Both the position numbers and the translations under genes were made by a program. Under the pieces are notes generated by a model. It was not told the DNA's origin and did no database searches. It worked only from the letters and a program-made list of their open reading frames with translations. Shown in pieces: positions 8,436-16,542 of a stretch of DNA of 30,472 nucleotides. This DNA comes from Oscillospiraceae bacterium (GTDB lineage: Bacteria; Bacillota; Clostridia; Oscillospirales; Ruminococcaceae): contig JAHHTS010000027.1 in the NCBI GenBank assembly GCA_020024475.1, forward strand, positions 1 to 30,472, given 5' to 3'. Within the stretch, counting starts at the first letter, position 1; the number at the start of each line of letters is the position of its first letter.

Positions 8436-8464
8436 TTGTAAATTAAGATTGAATGTGTTAATAT
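8436..8464 (+). promoter_or_regulatory. recA promoter
   Basis: -35 TTGTAA (8436-8441), 17-bp spacer, -10 TAATAT (8459-8464) preceded by TGT, forming an extended -10. The predicted start near 8471 gives a leader of about 48 nt before the recA ATG. Confidence 0.65.
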
Positions 8465-8477
8465 ATTTACAGTTAAA

Positions 8478-8492
8478 ACAACTTATAGTTGT
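8478..8492. promoter_or_regulatory. Perfect inverted repeat in the recA leader
   Basis: ACAACT-TAT-AGTTGT is a 15-bp inverted repeat with perfect 6-bp arms. It lies just downstream of the predicted recA transcription start and 27 bp before the ATG. The position suits a repressor operator. It does not match the Bacillus-type LexA box (GAAC-N4-GTTC), because its AAC and GTT half-sites are separated by 5 bases. It could also form a short RNA hairpin. Confidence 0.4.
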
Positions 8493-8518
8493 AAAAATAA
8501 AAAATGAAGGGAATTACT

Positions 8519-9661
8519 ATGGCTACAGATAAAGAGAAAGCATTGCAAACTGCTTTGGCTAATATAGAAAAACAATTTGGCAAAGGTGCAGTTATGCGCC
8601 TTGGTGAAAATGTAACTATGAATGTAGATAAAATTTCTACAGGTTCACTTTCACTTGACCTAGCTCTAGGAATAGGTGGTTTGCCAAAAGGACGAATTAT
8701 TGAAATTTATGGACCAGAAAGCAGTGGTAAAACAACACTTGCCCTTCATGTAGCAGCTGAAGCACAGAAGGTTGGTGGAAATGCAGCATTTATAGATGTA
8801 GAGCATGCTCTAGATCCTGTTTATGCACAAGCTTTGGGCGTTGATATAGATTCATTGTTAGTCTCTCAACCAGATACAGGTGAACAAGCTCTTGAAATTT
8901 GTGAAGCACTTGTAAGAAGCGGTGCTATTGATGTTATTGTAGTGGATAGCGTTGCTGCAATGACGACAAAAGCAGAAATAGAAGGTGAAATGGGTGATAG
9001 TCATGTAGGTTTACAAGCTCGTCTTATGAGCCAAGGTATGAGAAAACTTACATCGGTTATAGGAAAAACCAATACAATAGTTATATTTATTAACCAATTG
9101 CGTGAGAAAATTGGTGTTATGTATGGCAACCCAGAAACAACAACAGGTGGACGTGCACTTAAATATTATGCTTCAGTTCGTATTGATGTACGCCGCATTG
9201 AAGCGCTTAAAGTAGGTGGAGAGGTTATTGGTAATAGAACAAGAGCTAAAGTTGTAAAAAATAAAGTAGCTCCTCCTTTTAAGGAAGCAGAATTTGACAT
9301 TATGTTCGGTCAGGGTATATCTAAACTTGGAGAAATTGTTGACATTGCTGCTAAAATGGGGATAATAAATAAATCTGGTGCATGGTTTAGTTATGGTGAT
9401 ATTCGCCTTGGTCAAGGACGTGATAATGCAAAAGAATATCTTAAACGGAATCCAGCAATATCAAAAGAAATTGAAGACAAGGTTTTTGCTGCAGTAGAAG
9501 AAGCAAAAAGTAATGGTATAAATCCATTGTCAGATAAGAAAAAAGCAGGAAAGACTATAATTAATACCACAGCAACAACAGAAGAAAAGACAGAGGAAGC
9601 ACCTAGCGAAAAGCCAGTTACAAAACGCAGAAGTGCTAACATTGATATAGATGTCGAATAG
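8519..9661 (+). CDS. recA: Recombinase RecA
   Basis: The DNA-dependent ATPase that forms the strand-exchange filament in homologous recombination and triggers LexA self-cleavage in SOS. Walker A is GPESSGKT (65-72), loop L1 follows VDSVAAMTTKAEIEGEMGD, and NQLREKIGVMYGNPETTTGG covers the region leading to L2. The acidic C-terminal tail has the usual low-complexity Glu/Lys/Thr composition. I chose the ATG at 8519 (MATDKEKAL), about 380 residues, with GAAGGG 7 bp upstream. An in-frame ATG at 8504 would overlap the ribosome binding site. The 3' end overlaps recX by 11 nt. Confidence 0.98.
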   Translation: MATDKEKALQTALANIEKQFGKGAVMRLGENVTMNVDKISTGSLSLDLALGIGGLPKGRIIEIYGPESSGKTTLALHVAAEAQKVGGNAAFIDVEHALDPVYAQALGVDIDSLLVSQPDTGEQALEICEALVRSGAIDVIVVDSVAAMTTKAEIEGEMGDSHVGLQARLMSQGMRKLTSVIGKTNTIVIFINQLREKIGVMYGNPETTTGGRALKYYASVRIDVRRIEALKVGGEVIGNRTRAKVVKNKVAPPFKEAEFDIMFGQGISKLGEIVDIAAKMGIINKSGAWFSYGDIRLGQGRDNAKEYLKRNPAISKEIEDKVFAAVEEAKSNGINPLSDKKKAGKTIINTTATTEEKTEEAPSEKPVTKRRSANIDIDVE

Positions 9662-10274
9662 TATTAAAATAACTGATATAAAAAAAACAAAAAAAGGATT
9701 TAATGCGCTGTTTTCAAACGATAAATTCCTTTTTTCTGTTGATGATATCGTATTATACAAAAATAATATACAGATAGGCTCTTGCTTCTCACAGCAAGAG
9801 CTTGATTGTGTTTCAAAACAAAGTCAAAGTGGAAAAGCTGTTGATAAATGTTATACATTATTATCTTATCGTATGCATTCAAAAAAAGAATTATATGATA
9901 AACTATGCAAAAATTTTGACAGTGAAACATCTAATTATGCTGTGAATAAAATGCAAGAACTTGGTTTGATAGATGACTTACAATTTGCGCAAATGAAAGC
10001 TGAATATCTTTTAAATGTAAAAAAATACTCTGTTTCAGCGATAAAAATGAAACTTATGAGTCTTGGAATTGACAAATATACAATAGATAGTGTATTATTA
10101 AATTTTAAGTTAGACAATCAAATTGATGATATAGTGAAACTTTTACAGACAAAGTATTCAAAAAAATTATCACAGCCACAAAAAGTGATTGCCTCGCTTA
10201 TCAGAAAAGGTTTTCGTTACGGCGAAATAAAATCAGCAATGAATATTTTAGAAATAGATTTACAGGAGTATTAA
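9651..10274 (+). CDS. recX: RecA regulator RecX
   Basis: RecX binds RecA filaments and modulates their assembly and activity. The 207-residue protein is made of three-helix RecX repeats, recognisable in LLSYRMHSKKELYDKL, MQELGLIDDLQFAQMKAEYL, and the third-repeat region ending in RKGFRYGEIKSAMN. The N-terminal extension before the repeats (about 1-60) is common in Firmicutes RecX. The ATG lies inside the end of recA (11-nt overlap) with no recognisable ribosome binding site, which suggests translational coupling to recA. The stop is immediately followed by the rimO ATG. Confidence 0.93.
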   Translation: MSNSIKITDIKKTKKGFNALFSNDKFLFSVDDIVLYKNNIQIGSCFSQQELDCVSKQSQSGKAVDKCYTLLSYRMHSKKELYDKLCKNFDSETSNYAVNKMQELGLIDDLQFAQMKAEYLLNVKKYSVSAIKMKLMSLGIDKYTIDSVLLNFKLDNQIDDIVKLLQTKYSKKLSQPQKVIASLIRKGFRYGEIKSAMNILEIDLQEY

Positions 10275-11594
10275 ATGAAAGTTGCATTAGTATCTTTAGG
10301 ATGTCCAAAAAATCAGGTTGATAGTGACATTATAGCACATGGACTTTTGAAAGCAGGTCATTCTACCACAGCTGACATGACAGAGGCAGATGTTTGCGTA
10401 ATTAACACATGTGGCTTTATCACCAGCGCAAAAGAAGAAGCTATTGAAAATATTTTCAATGCAGTAGGTGCAAGAATTGAAAATCCAAAATTAAAAATAG
10501 TAGTTACAGGGTGTCTTGCAGAACGCTATAAAGATGAAATTATGGAAGATATTCCAGAGGTAGATGCTGTTGTTGGCATTGGTTCACACGATAAACTTCT
10601 TGAGGTTATGGAAAAAGTATGTAATGGTGAAAAATTGTCATGCTATGGGCCAAAGACTAAACTTGATATAACAAAAAAACGCATTATTTCAACACCTAGA
10701 CACTACGCTTATCTTAAAATAGCTGAAGGCTGTTCTAATGGATGTTATTACTGTGCAATTCCGCTTATTCGTGGTCCACATCGTAGTCGACCAATGGAAA
10801 GTTGCCTCGAAGAAGCAAAATGGCTTGCTGAAGAGGGAGTTAAAGAAATTATAGTCGTGGCACAAGATATTACTCGTTATGGAGAAGATATTTATAAAGA
10901 AAATAAATTGGCTGAATTGATTACTGAAATCAGTAAAATTGAAGGGGTAGAATGGATAAGACTCATGTATGCTTATCCTGAAAGACTTGGAGATGATGTT
11001 ATAAATGTCATAGCTACTAACCCAAAGGTTGTTCATTACTTAGACTTACCTATTCAACATATTAATGATAGAGTTCTTAAAAGTATGAATCGTGTTGGAG
11101 GTAATGCAGTTATCATGTCAGCCATAAAACGCCTTCGTGATGCAGTTCCGGATATTAAAATTCGTACAAGTATTATTACAGGTTATCCTGGAGAGACAGA
11201 AGAAGAATTTCAACAGTTATACAATTTTGTGAAAGATATTCGTCTAGAGCGATTAGGGTGTTTTGCATATTCTGAAGAAGACGGAACAAAAGCTGCTCAA
11301 ATGGAACAAATGCCTGTGGAAGTGAGAGAGGCGCGTGCCGATTCAATTATGAAGTTGCAAACTACCATAATGGCTGAACAGCAAGCTGAAATGGTAGGGA
11401 AGAATGTCAGAGTTATTTGTGATGATTATGACTCTGAAAATGATTTGTTTGTTTGCCGCAGTGTATATGATGCACCTGAAATAGATGGTGAAGTTTATGT
11501 TCCAGGTAATAGTAAAATGGAAATAGGAGAAATACATATAGTTCATATTACAGAAAGTGACATTTACGATTTATATGGCGAATTAGTTGACTAA
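10275..11594 (+). CDS. rimO: Ribosomal protein uS12 methylthiotransferase RimO
   Basis: A radical-SAM methylthiotransferase that adds a methylthio group to the conserved aspartate of ribosomal protein uS12. The N-terminal UPF0004 domain carries its [4Fe-4S] cysteines at C10, C46 and C80. The radical-SAM cluster motif CSNGCYYC gives C153, C157 and C160. A C-terminal TRAM domain follows. The start MKVALVSLGCPKNQVDSD and the motif AIPLIRGPHRSRP match RimO rather than MiaB. The 439-residue length is typical. GGAG lies 8 bp before the ATG, which directly abuts the recX stop. Confidence 0.96.
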   Translation: MKVALVSLGCPKNQVDSDIIAHGLLKAGHSTTADMTEADVCVINTCGFITSAKEEAIENIFNAVGARIENPKLKIVVTGCLAERYKDEIMEDIPEVDAVVGIGSHDKLLEVMEKVCNGEKLSCYGPKTKLDITKKRIISTPRHYAYLKIAEGCSNGCYYCAIPLIRGPHRSRPMESCLEEAKWLAEEGVKEIIVVAQDITRYGEDIYKENKLAELITEISKIEGVEWIRLMYAYPERLGDDVINVIATNPKVVHYLDLPIQHINDRVLKSMNRVGGNAVIMSAIKRLRDAVPDIKIRTSIITGYPGETEEEFQQLYNFVKDIRLERLGCFAYSEEDGTKAAQMEQMPVEVREARADSIMKLQTTIMAEQQAEMVGKNVRVICDDYDSENDLFVCRSVYDAPEIDGEVYVPGNSKMEIGEIHIVHITESDIYDLYGELVD

Positions 11595-11622
11595 TTTATA
11601 GTAATTTTGCAGGAGGAAAGCA

Positions 11623-12201
11623 ATGAATTTACCTAATAAACTTACATTGTTTAGAATAGTATTAGTACCTATATTTATGATTTTTATGTATATAAGTTCG
11701 GAATACAGTTTTCTTATAGGTCTTGCTATTTTTGCAATAGCTGCGTTTACTGATTCACTTGATGGTCATATAGCAAGAAAGTATAATATGGTAACTGATT
11801 TTGGCAAGTTTATGGATCCACTAGCGGATAAAATACTCACCACAATAGCACTAATATATCTTTTTAAATTTGGTCTATGTCATGAAATTGTTATTTGCAT
11901 TGTTTTAGCTAGAGAGTTTGCGGTAAGCGGTATTAGGCTTATTGCTGCTTCTAATCCTAATGGAAGCAAAGTTATCGCTGCAGGTATGCTAGGAAAAGTT
12001 AAAACTTGTTTTCAGATGGTAGCAATTATAGTTGGATTTTTAGGCCTTGGTCTTTTTCAAATTGGAACTATTGTTGAAAGTACATTCATTATTGTAAAAA
12101 CATTTACTAATATTCTTATGTGGATTATGTCGATACTCACCATAATATCAGGCATGCAGTATATAATACCTAACTTTGATCTTATTAAAAATGCTAAATA
12201 A
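11623..12201 (+). CDS. pgsA: CDP-diacylglycerol-glycerol-3-phosphate 3-phosphatidyltransferase
   Basis: A membrane enzyme making phosphatidylglycerol-phosphate from CDP-diacylglycerol and glycerol-3-phosphate, the committed step to phosphatidylglycerol. The CDP-alcohol phosphotransferase signature is complete: D44, D47, G48, A51, R52, G61, D65 and D69. Several hydrophobic helices span the 192 residues, and the N-terminal MNLPNKLTLFRI is characteristic of PgsA. A very strong GCAGGAGG site precedes the ATG. The gene follows rimO by 28 bp in the recA cluster, and the cysS T-box promoter starts only 3 bp after its stop. Confidence 0.94.
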   Translation: MNLPNKLTLFRIVLVPIFMIFMYISSEYSFLIGLAIFAIAAFTDSLDGHIARKYNMVTDFGKFMDPLADKILTTIALIYLFKFGLCHEIVICIVLAREFAVSGIRLIAASNPNGSKVIAAGMLGKVKTCFQMVAIIVGFLGLGLFQIGTIVESTFIIVKTFTNILMWIMSILTIISGMQYIIPNFDLIKNAK

Positions 12202-12203
12202 AC

Positions 12204-12232
12204 TTGACAAAATAGTGGCGATTTGATATTAT
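12204..12232 (+). promoter_or_regulatory. Promoter of the cysS T-box leader
   Basis: Consensus -35 TTGACA (12204-12209), 17-bp spacer, -10 TATTAT (12227-12232). It starts 3 bp after the pgsA stop and would initiate near 12239, just ahead of T-box Stem I. Confidence 0.88.
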
Positions 12233-12238
12233 ATAATT

Positions 12239-12490
12239 ATATAGAAAATGCGTTATTATCAAGAATAGTAGCCAATGTAAAAGTTCAACAGAGAATGGAT
12301 TTGACCCGCTGAGAAAATCCTGAATGTAATAAATTGGTAAATGCACTTGAAAGCAGATATAGTGAATTAGCAGTAGCTGTATTCGGGTGTTCCCGTTATA
12401 GAACTCACAAGATATAAATCGAAGTGGAACCGTGGTATTTTTCACCGCCTTCGTTTGCTATATAATAGCAAATGAGGCGGTTTTTATTTT
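12239..12490 (+). ncRNA. T-box leader, tRNA-Cys responsive, upstream of cysS
   Basis: A cis-acting antitermination leader that reads uncharged tRNA-Cys. Stem I has a lower helix TCAAG (12259-12263)/CTTGA (12346-12350) and an upper helix CCAAT (12272-12276)/ATTGG (12333-12337). The specifier loop between them has AGTAG (12267-12271) on one side and TAAATGCA on the other. The specifier codon TGC (Cys, 12342-12344) is followed by a purine. The T-box sequence AAGTGGAACCGTGG spans 12422-12435. Its TGGA bulge (12425-12428) complements the UCCA end of tRNA-Cys, whose discriminator base is U. An antiterminator base helix CGAAG (12420-12424)/CTTCG (12449-12453) competes with the downstream terminator. 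Two independent elements therefore indicate cysteine. Confidence 0.94.
12444..12486 (+). terminator. T-box regulated terminator
   Basis: Stem ACCGCCT (12444-12450)/AGGCGGT (12475-12481) continues after a small internal loop as TTTGCTA (12454-12460)/TAGCAAA (12466-12472), and is followed by a T-rich tract from 12481. The 5' arm overlaps the 3' strand of the antiterminator, so the two structures are mutually exclusive. Confidence 0.9.
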
Positions 12491-12544
12491 TTCGGTCTTT
12501 GGTTTAAAAAAAATGATTAGTTTTTAATCTAGAAAGGAAAAAAT

Positions 12545-13936
12545 ATGAAACATATGCAAGTGTTTAATACACTAACAAGAAAAAAAGAAGAGTTTATACC
12601 AATAAATGAAGATGAATATAAAATTTATGTATGCGGACCAACAGTTTATAACTATATGCATATTGGCAATGCAAGACCTGCAGTAACTTTTGATACTTTA
12701 CGACGTTACCTTGAATATAAAGGAAACAAAGTAAAATATGTATCTAACATCACAGATATTGATGATAAAATTATTAAACGTGCAAATGAAGAGGGCATTA
12801 CTTTTGAAGAAGTTGCAAGAAAATATGAAAACGAATGTTACCATGATCTTGAGGGACTAAATGTTCGTTTTGCAGATGTAAGGCCAAGAGTATCCGATCA
12901 TATACCAGAAATTATTGATATAATTCAGACTCTTATCGAAAAAGGTCATGCTTACCGAACAGATAACGGTGATGTATATTATCGTGTACATTCATTTAAG
13001 GAATATGGAAAGCTCAGTCATCAGCCGCTTGAAGATCTTGAAAGTGGTGCTAGAATTGCAGTTGACGATATTAAAGAAAGCCCTGCTGACTTTGCACTTT
13101 GGAAAGCAGCAAAACCTGGTGAACCAAGTTGGGATAGTCCGTTTTCTAAAGGTAGGCCAGGCTGGCACATTGAATGTTCCGCAATGAGTCGCAAACATCT
13201 AGGCGAAACTATAGATCTACACTGTGGAGGTCTTGACCTCATATTTCCACACCATGAAAATGAAATTGCACAGAGTGAAGGAGCTTCTGGAAAAGAATTT
13301 TCACATTACTGGATGCACAATGCTTACATCAATGTAGATAATCAAAAGATGTCAAAAAGTTTAAATAATTTCTTTACAATAAGAGATATTTCTGACAAGT
13401 ATGGTTACGAAGTTATTCGCTATTTCTTGCTCACAGCACATTATCGTACTCCGCTTAACTTTACTAAAGAAGTTATTGAGCAGTGCAAATCAAGTCTTGA
13501 AAGACTTTATAATGCAAGAGAACATTTAGACTTTCTTATTAGTGCTTCAACCGGAAGTGAAGAATCAATAAAAGAAGCAGCAAATAAAGCTAAAGAAGAA
13601 TTTATTGCTGTTATGGATGACGACTTGAATACAGCTGATGCACTTTCAAAAATATTTGAACTTGTTACAGTAATAAATACAAACGGAGCTAATCAGTCTA
13701 GAGAAGCTTTGCAATACACAGCTAATATTTTTGATGAACTCACAGGTGTACTTGGACTTCTTTATAATAGAAAAATAGACGAAATACCACAGAAAGTAAA
13801 AGATCTTGTTGAAGAAAGAACAATGGTTAGAAAACAAAAAAATTGGGCTAGAGCCGATGAAATTCGCGATGAACTTTCAGAGTTGGGATATGTTGTAAAA
13901 GATACGCCACAAGGCCCACAGATATTAGTAAAATAG
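12545..13936 (+). CDS. cysS: Cysteinyl-tRNA synthetase
   Basis: A class I aminoacyl-tRNA synthetase that charges tRNA-Cys. The HIGH motif reads HIGN (39-42) in CGPTVYNYMHIGNARP, and the KMSKS loop is near 268-272. Zinc-ligand regions are visible: C30, the cysteine in WHIECSAMS, and histidine/glutamate in the HCGGLDLIFPHHENE block. A DALR-type anticodon-binding C-terminal region follows. The 463-residue length is normal for the family. An AAAGGA site precedes the ATG. Expression is controlled by the T-box directly upstream, and a strong terminator follows. Confidence 0.97.
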   Translation: MKHMQVFNTLTRKKEEFIPINEDEYKIYVCGPTVYNYMHIGNARPAVTFDTLRRYLEYKGNKVKYVSNITDIDDKIIKRANEEGITFEEVARKYENECYHDLEGLNVRFADVRPRVSDHIPEIIDIIQTLIEKGHAYRTDNGDVYYRVHSFKEYGKLSHQPLEDLESGARIAVDDIKESPADFALWKAAKPGEPSWDSPFSKGRPGWHIECSAMSRKHLGETIDLHCGGLDLIFPHHENEIAQSEGASGKEFSHYWMHNAYINVDNQKMSKSLNNFFTIRDISDKYGYEVIRYFLLTAHYRTPLNFTKEVIEQCKSSLERLYNAREHLDFLISASTGSEESIKEAANKAKEEFIAVMDDDLNTADALSKIFELVTVINTNGANQSREALQYTANIFDELTGVLGLLYNRKIDEIPQKVKDLVEERTMVRKQKNWARADEIRDELSELGYVVKDTPQGPQILVK

Positions 13937-13963
13937 TTTGATGATTTACCATCGCTTTCGTAT

Positions 13964-14004
13964 AAAAAGTAAAAGACGCATTAAAAATGCGTCTTTTACT
14001 TTTT
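13964..14004. terminator. Bidirectional terminator between cysS and the GNAT gene
   Basis: A perfect 19-bp inverted repeat: 13964-13982 pairs with 13986-14004 around a 3-nt AAA loop. A5 at the 5' end and T5 at the 3' end give U tracts on both strands. It lies between two convergent genes and can serve both. Confidence 0.93.
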
Positions 14005-14025
14005 AAGAGGGAAATATTATAAAAA

Positions 14026-14493
14026 TTATAGAGATTTGACCATATTTATAATTGTTGTTCCGTGACAGTCTTCATATTTTTGACCAACTAAAAAGTTACA
14101 CTTTTCATAGCATCTTATAGCCCTAATATTTTCTTTTTTAACTTCTATATTGATTTCTTTTAGCTTCATTTCTTTTTTGTGTAAAGATATGTATTTTTTT
14201 ATTGCTTGTTCACCAATACCACAACTACGCTTATCTTTTTCCGATATGAAAATACCAAGTGTAGCAAATGTCAGACTATGGTGTTCTTTTTCAATCCATA
14301 TAGCTCCTATAATTTTACCATCATAGAACAGATAACTCCATCTTAATAAGCCTTCTTCAATAAGAGGAACGAAAAAATCACTATTTTTCGGGTATAAACT
14401 ATCTTGAAAATTGCTTAAATCATCACTAAAAATTCGGTTGAATCTGCAATATAGATGAATATTATCTTTTGTTATATCTACAAAGTCCAGCAT
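14026..14493 (-). CDS. GNAT-family N-acetyltransferase
   Basis: A small cytosolic acetyl-CoA-dependent acetyltransferase of 155 residues with unknown substrate. The central strand TFATLGIFISEKDKRSCGIGEQAI holds the acetyl-CoA pyrophosphate-binding loop in the family's R/Q-x-x-G-x-G/A form (KRSCGIG). The later segment NIEVKKENIRAIRCYEKCNF is the typical GNAT motif B, with the NxRAIRCYEK helix. An AGGTGG site lies upstream of the ATG on the minus strand. The gene is transcribed convergently to cysS and shares its terminator. It could modify a small molecule or a protein N-terminus; sequence does not say which. Confidence 0.88.
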   Translation of the reverse strand: MLDFVDITKDNIHLYCRFNRIFSDDLSNFQDSLYPKNSDFFVPLIEEGLLRWSYLFYDGKIIGAIWIEKEHHSLTFATLGIFISEKDKRSCGIGEQAIKKYISLHKKEMKLKEINIEVKKENIRAIRCYEKCNFLVGQKYEDCHGTTIINMVKSL

Positions 14494-14522
14494 ATAAAAC
14501 CACCTTTGTGTTTTGTGATTCC

Positions 14523-14528
14523 ATTATA
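14523..14528 (-). promoter_or_regulatory. -10 element of the GNAT gene promoter
   Basis: On the minus strand a consensus TATAAT lies about 30 bp upstream of the GNAT ATG. The -35 position falls in a T run and is a poor match. Farther upstream, 14559-14580 is an exact tandem duplication of the 11-mer ATATATACTAA, function unknown. Confidence 0.5.
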
Positions 14529-14604
14529 CAATGTATTTATGTAATAAAAAAGAAAAAAATATATACTAAATATATACTAATTATTAATAATATGTGAAAG
14601 TGAA

Positions 14605-14632
14605 AATCCCTTACAGTATTCTGTAAGGGATT
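14605..14632 (-). terminator. Intrinsic terminator of typA
   Basis: Perfect 12-bp stem AATCCCTTACAG (14605-14616)/CTGTAAGGGATT (14621-14632) with a 4-nt loop, 7 nt beyond the typA stop on the minus strand. The U tract on that strand is short (TTTTCAC), so termination may be less efficient than at the other hairpins here. Confidence 0.78.
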
Positions 14633-14639
14633 AAAAATA

Positions 14640-16463
14640 TTATTTTTCTTTACTTCTGAGTTTGGCTCTTATAGAATGATCAAGAACACGTTTTCTTATT
14701 CTAAGAGTTTTAGGTGTAACTTCAACAAGTTCATCTGGAGCAAGAAATTCAAGACATTCCTCAAGGCTCATTTTTTTGCAAGGAATAAGTCTAAGTGCAT
14801 CATCAGACCCTGAAGCACGAGTGTTTGTAAGATGTTTTGTTTTACATACATTAACAACAAGGTCTTCTGATTTAGGGCTATAACCTACAACCATACCAGC
14901 ATAAACTGGTTCACCAGCACCAATAAACAATGTACCACGTTCTTGAGCATTGTAAAGACCATAAGTAATTGATGTGCCTGATTCAAATGAAATCAATGAA
15001 CCTGTTGAACGAGTAGGAAGATCACCTTTGTGCGGTTTGTAACCATCAAAGATTGTGTTCATAACACCTTCACCTTTTGTGTCAGTAAGAAATTCACTTC
15101 TGTAGCCGAACAAACCACGTGAAGGAATTTTAAATTCTATTCTCATACGAGTTTCACCTTGAGGAGCCATTTGAACAAGTTCAGCTTTTCTAGATGAAAG
15201 CTTTTCAATAACGCTACCCTGATATTCTGTAGGAACATCAATTACGACATGTTCATATGGCTCAAGCAATTTACCATCTTCCTCTTTAAGAAGAACTTTT
15301 GGTGGTGAAACCTGAAATTCGTAACCTTCTCTTCTCATGTTTTCAATAAGAATAGAGAGGTGCATTTCACCACGACCCATTACACGGAAACTTTCGCTTG
15401 ATGTTGAGTCTTCAACTTTAAGAGCAACATCTTTGAGAAGTTCTTTGTGGAGGCGTTCTCTAATTTGACGACTTGTTACAAATTTACCTTCTTTACCAGC
15501 AAATGGTGAGTCATTAACAGCAAATGTCATTTCAACTGTTGGCTCATCAATAGCAACAAATGGTAGTGGCTGTACATTAGATGGATCGCAAATAGTATTA
15601 CCGATTGTAACATCTTCAAGGCCAGAAACTATTACAATATCGCCACTTGATGCCGTATCAACAGCTACTTTACCTGTACCTTCAAATGCGTATAGTGCTG
15701 TTATTTTACCACGACGACGAATTGTTTCATCATGCCAGTCACAAACAACTACTTCCTGGTTAACTTTAACTTTGCCTTTTTCAATACGACCTATGGCTGT
15801 ACGACCTACGAATGAATTGTAGTCGATGTTTGAAACTAACATAGAAAATGGTTCTTCTGGAGCAACTTCTGGGCCTGGGATATAGTCAATAACAGTATCA
15901 AAAATAGGCTTAAAGTCTGTTCCTTTTACTTCTGGTGAAAAGTTTGCAATGCCTTCACGGCCAGAACAGAAAATCATAGGGCTATCAAGTTGTTCATCAG
16001 TTGCACCAAGGTCCATGAGCAAAAGTAAAATTTCATCAATAATTTCTTTGATTCTTGCATCTGGACGATCTATTTTATTAACAACAATAACTATTGAAAG
16101 ATTCTGTGCTAATGCTTTTTCAAGAACGAAACGTGTCTGTGGCATTGGACCTTCAGCAGCATCAACAAGCAAAAGAACTCCATCTACCATTTTCAATACA
16201 CGTTCAACTTCACCACCGAAGTCAGCATGACCTGGTGTATCGACGATATTAACCTTAACACCATTGTATCGGAAAGAAGCATTTTTAGCTAGAATAGTAA
16301 TACCTCTTTCTCTTTCTATATCGCCAGAGTCCATAACTCTTTCATTAACTACCTGGTTATCTCTGAAAGTGCCACTCTGACGGAGCATCTGGTCAACCAA
16401 AGTCGTTTTACCGTGGTCAACGTGGGCGATGATTGCGATATTTCTTAAATCTTCTCTTCTCAT
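14640..16463 (-). CDS. typA: Ribosome-associated GTPase TypA/BipA
   Basis: A translational GTPase of the EF-G/LepA superfamily that binds 70S ribosomes and supports ribosome assembly and stress adaptation. G1 is AHVDHGKT (13-20), G3 is DTPGH, G4 is NKID; the switch region contains ERERGITI. Domain II, the EF-G-like domains and the BipA-specific C-terminal domain (ending in the TPKTLRIRKRVLD block) follow, for 607 residues, the normal length. GGAGG lies just before the ATG on the minus strand. A near-consensus promoter and a terminator make it a single-gene unit, divergent from ruvC. Confidence 0.96.
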   Translation of the reverse strand: MRREDLRNIAIIAHVDHGKTTLVDQMLRQSGTFRDNQVVNERVMDSGDIERERGITILAKNASFRYNGVKVNIVDTPGHADFGGEVERVLKMVDGVLLLVDAAEGPMPQTRFVLEKALAQNLSIVIVVNKIDRPDARIKEIIDEILLLLMDLGATDEQLDSPMIFCSGREGIANFSPEVKGTDFKPIFDTVIDYIPGPEVAPEEPFSMLVSNIDYNSFVGRTAIGRIEKGKVKVNQEVVVCDWHDETIRRRGKITALYAFEGTGKVAVDTASSGDIVIVSGLEDVTIGNTICDPSNVQPLPFVAIDEPTVEMTFAVNDSPFAGKEGKFVTSRQIRERLHKELLKDVALKVEDSTSSESFRVMGRGEMHLSILIENMRREGYEFQVSPPKVLLKEEDGKLLEPYEHVVIDVPTEYQGSVIEKLSSRKAELVQMAPQGETRMRIEFKIPSRGLFGYRSEFLTDTKGEGVMNTIFDGYKPHKGDLPTRSTGSLISFESGTSITYGLYNAQERGTLFIGAGEPVYAGMVVGYSPKSEDLVVNVCKTKHLTNTRASGSDDALRLIPCKKMSLEECLEFLAPDELVEVTPKTLRIRKRVLDHSIRAKLRSKEK

Positions 16464-16513
16464 GTTACCTCCGTTTATATTAAAAAATCTTATATTTAAA
16501 AGTTTTACACTTT

Positions 16514-16542
16514 ATAATACTACACATTCACAATTTAATCAA
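16514..16542 (-). promoter_or_regulatory. typA promoter
   Basis: On the minus strand, -35 TTGATT (16537-16542), 17-bp spacer, -10 TATTAT (16514-16519). It lies about 50 bp upstream of the typA ATG. Confidence 0.82.

Noticed and set aside
12194..12445. Minus-strand open frame of 83 codons
   Set aside because: It covers the T-box leader, which explains the sequence fully as structured RNA.
15949..16230. Plus-strand open frame of 93 codons inside typA
   Set aside because: Antisense to the TypA G domain; no initiation signal.
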